Origin: Scalesia atractyloides
Taxonomy: Eukaryota; Streptophyta; Magnoliopsida; Asterales; Asteraceae
Assembly (NCBI GenBank): GCA_947069175.1
Contig: CAMTDV010000013.1
Location: 16,259,412-16,323,411, forward strand
DNA length: 64,000 bases
Direction: 5' to 3'
The notes under the pieces were generated by a model. The model was not told where the DNA came from and did not search any database. It saw nothing but the letters and a program-made list of their open reading frames with translations. Within the stretch, counting starts at the first letter, position 1, and each line of letters begins with the position of its first letter. The translations under genes were made by a program, and so were the position numbers. Of the stretch, positions 60,698 through 64,000 are shown piece by piece.

Positions 60698-61393
60698 TTT
60701 GTTTGTTAAATATTGAAATCATTTAATTCATAAAGAGACGTTACGAATTCAAAACCGGCGCCCAATAGTTCAGTCGTCGGAAATCCCGGAAATCTCGCGA
60801 GTTTTAACGACAATTTACGTTATAACGTAAACCATTACTAAGACATCGGTTATAACCGACGTCTGAGTCCGCGACCAAAATTATAACCGCCGGAGAAATT
60901 TAAATCAATGAATCCAGTTGGAAATCGGGCCAAATACATCGACGATTTGCCCTATAAAAACCACCTCGAACCTCTGCAAACACTTTCGCTCAAAACCACA
61001 CCCTTTCTCGGCGAAAACTCTCTCGCCGGAATTTTTCTGTTCGTCGCTGGAAAACCGTTTTCCTCATTTCTGAAGCTCACTGAGCCTCTGAGCTTATACC
61101 GGAGATACCCACACCCTTTGTAAGCTTCCTGGAGATTCGCTGCTATAAGGAACACGTCGCCGGAGGTGATTGCTGTCGCCGGAGTTTCTGCCGGAAAACA
61201 GAGGAGTCCAGTCGGTATACCTCTTCGCTTAAATTCTTTTCTTTTCACTTATATCTCACCATGATGAACTGAAACACACTAAGAAACCGGTTAAAACTTC
61301 GAACCAGTCTGTTACCGATTCTGGTTAAATCTCAACGAGGAAGACGATGTTTCGGTAGTTTATAAGTATAATTAAAATCAACTTATTACTCGG

Positions 61394-61980
61394 GTTAGAC
61401 ACACAGTCCAGCGGTGGACTGTGTGCACATAAAACGCAAAGGTCTCGAGTTCGAATCCCGTTTCACACACGCTGCCTTAATAAAAACCATTTTTTTTGTT
61501 TAACTGAACCGGAGTCGCCACTGGTATATGTTAAGTATATTAATAACCGGAATAATAACCAAGTTAGACACACAGTCCAGCGGTGGACTGTGTGTTTGTT
61601 TATATCACAGGTCACGAGTTCGAGTCCGGTCTTCTGCACCGACTCGGACAATTATCTATTCTTTTTAAATAAGTCAGAAATGAAAACAAATAATTTGTAT
61701 TTAAGTATAATAAAAATTGGATTATATAACATGTTAAACACACAGTTCAGCGGTGGACTGTGTGTTAGTTTAAGCCACAGGTCCCGGGTTCGAGACCTGT
61801 GGAGCGCACCGTCCGAATTGATTTAAACTGTTTTTAAAATAAAATGATTTTCGGTTTAAACTAACTAATATATATATATAATTAAAATCAGATATATAAC
61901 GGGTTAGACACGTAGCTCAGTTGGTAGAGCTGCGTGCACGCGTACGGGAGGTCTCGGGTTCGAGCCTCACTCAGCGCACT
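61394..61980 (+). repeat. Array of four tRNA-like hairpin modules, LTR copy D
   Basis: Stems: 61400-61409 with 61416-61425, 61569-61578 with 61585-61594, 61739-61748 with 61755-61764 (one G-T pair), and 61909-61918 with 61927-61936. B-boxes follow at about 61448, 61617, 61787 and 61956. Module 3 again has a second perfect hairpin, CCACAGGTC with GACCTGTGG, around the B-box. Spacing is about 170 bp. Confidence 0.9.
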
Positions 61981-63072
61981 TGTATTACGAATCGAACCGG
62001 TCAACGATCAGGTCAACGGTCAGTCAACGGTCAACGGTCAGAGAAAAAAATCAAATTTTTTTTATTATTTTTATTTAATTATTTTAATTAAAAATCAATT
62101 AAAAATACTTAAAAATAACATTTTTAAGGTTAGAAAATAGCCTCAAACTCACAAAAATACACCCAACAATCCTACTAAAATAGATTAATAAAATCCGTTT
62201 AGTTACCAAACCATAATGCGATTTATCTAGGTTAAATCTCACTCGTGGTTAAAACCACTTCGCGTGCATTCAACATCATCAACCGAACGCACCCACTGTG
62301 AGTGAATCTTACAACTCCCCCTTTTAAATTACACGTTTTGGGGTGTGTCATGTGTTATGAAAATAATTAACTTATTTATTTAAACTTGTGCCATACCACA
62401 TCATGACCTAAACTTAGATTGGTTATGTTGTTTTGATTACTTATTTCCTTTTGTCAAATTATATGAAACTCAATCATTAGGCCCCTCAGTTCCTCGTGAG
62501 AGACGAGTTGAGTATCGCGTGCCTCTAAATGTTCCATTTTTATTCATGTGTGTATCATTGAGTTTATATTATTTGTAGTTGTGTCATTCATATTATCATG
62601 TTTATGCAATTCATTCATTAGGCCCCTCAGTTCCTCGTGAGAGACGAGTTGAGCATCGCGTGCCTCTAATTGTTCCATTATTGATCATGTGTGTTTCATT
62701 TAATATCTTATGATTGTTGATTAAGTTTACATCTATTTTTACTCATGTTTGGTTGTGCACATATTTCTTAATCAATTTAAATAAATTTGTTCAAATGTTT
62801 TCCATAGGATTCACTCGCCAACATTATGTTGATCAAAAAACCCTTTTACACATGATACAGGTGAACAGGTTGAAGCAAGGAAAACATAGGATATGCCTTA
62901 GAAGAGAACAAAGAAGTTTAGATTGTTAGTTAGAACATGTTGTAACATTTATTGTAAATTTCAATTTAATTTGTGTTAAAGAATATGAAACGCATAATAA
63001 ATGTCATGAGCTTTGATGATAACCCAATCATGCCCCGATCACCTTTTCCGCTGCGGGTCGGGGTGTGACAGA

Positions 63073-63086
63073 TTGGTATCAGAGCC
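63073..63086 (+). other. Primer binding site (initiator Met-tRNA type)
   Basis: TGGTATCAGAGCCATGA lies two nucleotides after the LTR end. Its first 14 bases are complementary to the 3' end of plant initiator tRNA-Met. Confidence 0.92.
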
Positions 63087-63869
63087 ATGACTATAGGGAT
63101 ATAGGATAGGTTATTAGACCCTTAGAGCCTATACTATAGTCTGCCTAAATTTTAATTGATTAGGTGGTTACATACAAACTTGTGATATTTATTTGTTTCA
63201 TATTTGTTTACATTTCAGTCAAACATACATGCTTGTATACATATTCATTATACATATATACATATTCATTATACATATATCGATGTTCATGTATTCAATT
63301 TATTTTCATACTCTCATTATCCAAAGATTTTGTGCAATTTTCAAATCTCATCAAAGTAAGTTCTGCGACGGGCATGTAGTAACTGGAAGGGTACAAGTAC
63401 CGGTAGTCGGAACGTCCTGTCTAGGCTGGCATTCGTATAAATCCAATATAACGGACCAGTTTGCCTACCTGGGGACCAACGATGAGAGTACGAAGGACCT
63501 ATTAGGCCAAAGCATGCCACACCAAACGTCGTTCGAACTATCCCTACTTTGAGTTGTCACCGTGTCTACACCTGGACACATTCCGAACATCACACGTTGT
63601 ATACATATTTCTCGATTTTCTCCGGGTTTCTGTGTACGCAACCTGGCAAACCCGTGCGAACCATATGAAAAACCGGTATTCATGGGGGCCCACATGATTA
63701 CACAGGTAGAGTATGGCGGCATGTAAGGCCTAACAGCGAGCAAAACCCAAGACATCCTATGGATGTAGTAGATTCATTTATTTATAATTATTTTATGAAT
63801 GTTCATTCCTAATGCGACCCATGAACCCAAAAGCATCCAACTCATACTCTTGTCATGTATTCCTTGTAG
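63087..63869 (+). other. Untranslated leader of the copy D element
   Basis: Between PBS and gag. Contains ATACATAT repeats (63220-63280) and no credible open frame; the ones at 63164-63552 are AT-repeat and chance frames. Confidence 0.6.
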
Positions 63870-64000
63870 ATGTCTTCTAACCTCGCCCGTAGGAAGTCGA
63901 GAGCAAGAAAAGCCCGCGAGCGCATGGCTGCCTTAATCGCTCAACAAATGGCTGCCGTAATACCCAACATTGTAATCCAAGTTCAATAAGCACTTACCGT
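63870..64000 (+). pseudogene. Start of gag, Ty3/gypsy (runs off the window)
   Basis: ATG at 63870 gives MSSNLARRKSRARKARERMA, then ALIAQQMAAVIPNIVIQVQ, like the N-terminus of many plant gypsy Gag proteins (ALIAQQMAAAIPNI...). A TAA at 63987-63989 ends the frame after 39 codons. This may be a real inactivating change; the element continues past 64000. Confidence 0.6.

Larger units (their letters stand above)
60430..63070 (+). mobile_element. 5' LTR (copy D) of a Ty3/gypsy element with tRNA-like arrays
   Basis: Starts TGTAACATCCGTCAAAAAAC and ends GGTCGGGGTGTGACA, 2641 bp, followed by a PBS, so this copy is a true 5' LTR and identifies the whole family as LTR retrotransposon ends. TATA-like CCTATAAAAACC lies at about 60951. 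It has one antisense module (60613-60697), four sense modules (61394-61980), a TCAACGGTCA minisatellite (61996-62042) and a roughly 141-bp duplication (about 62480 and 62621). Inserted into the LTR of the minus gypsy element. Confidence 0.92.

Noticed and set aside
51790..61980. Functional tRNA genes at the tRNA-like modules
   Set aside because: A- and B-box matches are good, but a 7-bp acceptor stem, an anticodon arm and normal spacing are missing, and the D-arm-like stem is far too long. I treat them as tRNA-like repeats of an LTR.
63465..63755. Minus-strand 96-residue frame in the copy D leader
   Set aside because: It lies in the retrotransposon leader and lacks any domain.

Overview
This is nuclear genomic DNA of a flowering plant. 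The evidence is intron-bearing plant genes with GT-AG splice sites, plant-type Ty3/gypsy, Ty1/copia, PIF/Harbinger and MULE elements, and very AT-rich spacers. The repeat families look like those of the daisy family (Asteraceae), but that is inference from recall, not a search result.

Layout. 0.2-3.4 kb: a six-exon gene for mitochondrial NAD-dependent formate dehydrogenase (FDH), complete in structure but lacking exactly one base in each of exons 3, 4, 5 and 6. 4.3-11.6 kb: repeats, including an old minus-strand solo LTR (about 6.0-9.6 kb) split by a younger solo LTR (6756-9234). 12.6-14.4 kb: an intact five-exon gene for a 321-residue HEAT/ARM (TOG-like) protein. 14.4-21.6 kb: non-coding, with Helitron-like ends, a long-TIR MITE and diverged duplications. 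22.0-26.2 kb: a dead PIF/Harbinger transposase split by a 3.0-kb solo LTR that carries three 551-bp tandem repeats. 27.2-28.5 kb: pieces of a UDP-glycosyltransferase pseudogene with a LINE fragment inside. 28.9-43.4 kb: a 14.5-kb imperfect palindrome made of two inverted copies of half a MULE (a FAR1-like transposase fragment plus a multi-exon gene resembling the N-terminal part of Ulp1-family MULE proteins). One arm is invaded by an LTR. 44-48.6 kb: copia remnants and an LTR fragment. 48.6-60.4 kb: a decayed minus-strand Ty3/gypsy element with an extra proline-rich ORF before gag, split by a solo LTR at 51605-54234. 60.4-64.0 kb: the 5' LTR, primer binding site and gag start of another Ty3/gypsy element that runs off the window.

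The most interesting signal is one LTR family present five times (6756-9234; about 33.9-36.05 kb on minus; 47602-48.6 kb; 51605-54234; 60430-63070). Each copy carries one tRNA-like module in antisense near its 5' end. Downstream of the TATA-like box comes an array of up to four sense tRNA-like modules spaced about 170 bp. A sense module is a 9-10-bp hairpin resembling an elongated tRNA D-arm, followed by a T-arm-like hairpin or a bare B-box (GGTTCGA). The stem sequences differ between modules with compensating changes on both sides, which points to a selected RNA structure. A perfect 5-bp target-site duplication is visible for two of the solo copies.

No rRNA genes, bona fide tRNA genes or CRISPR arrays were seen. 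Apart from FDH and the HEAT-repeat gene, essentially everything is transposon-derived.
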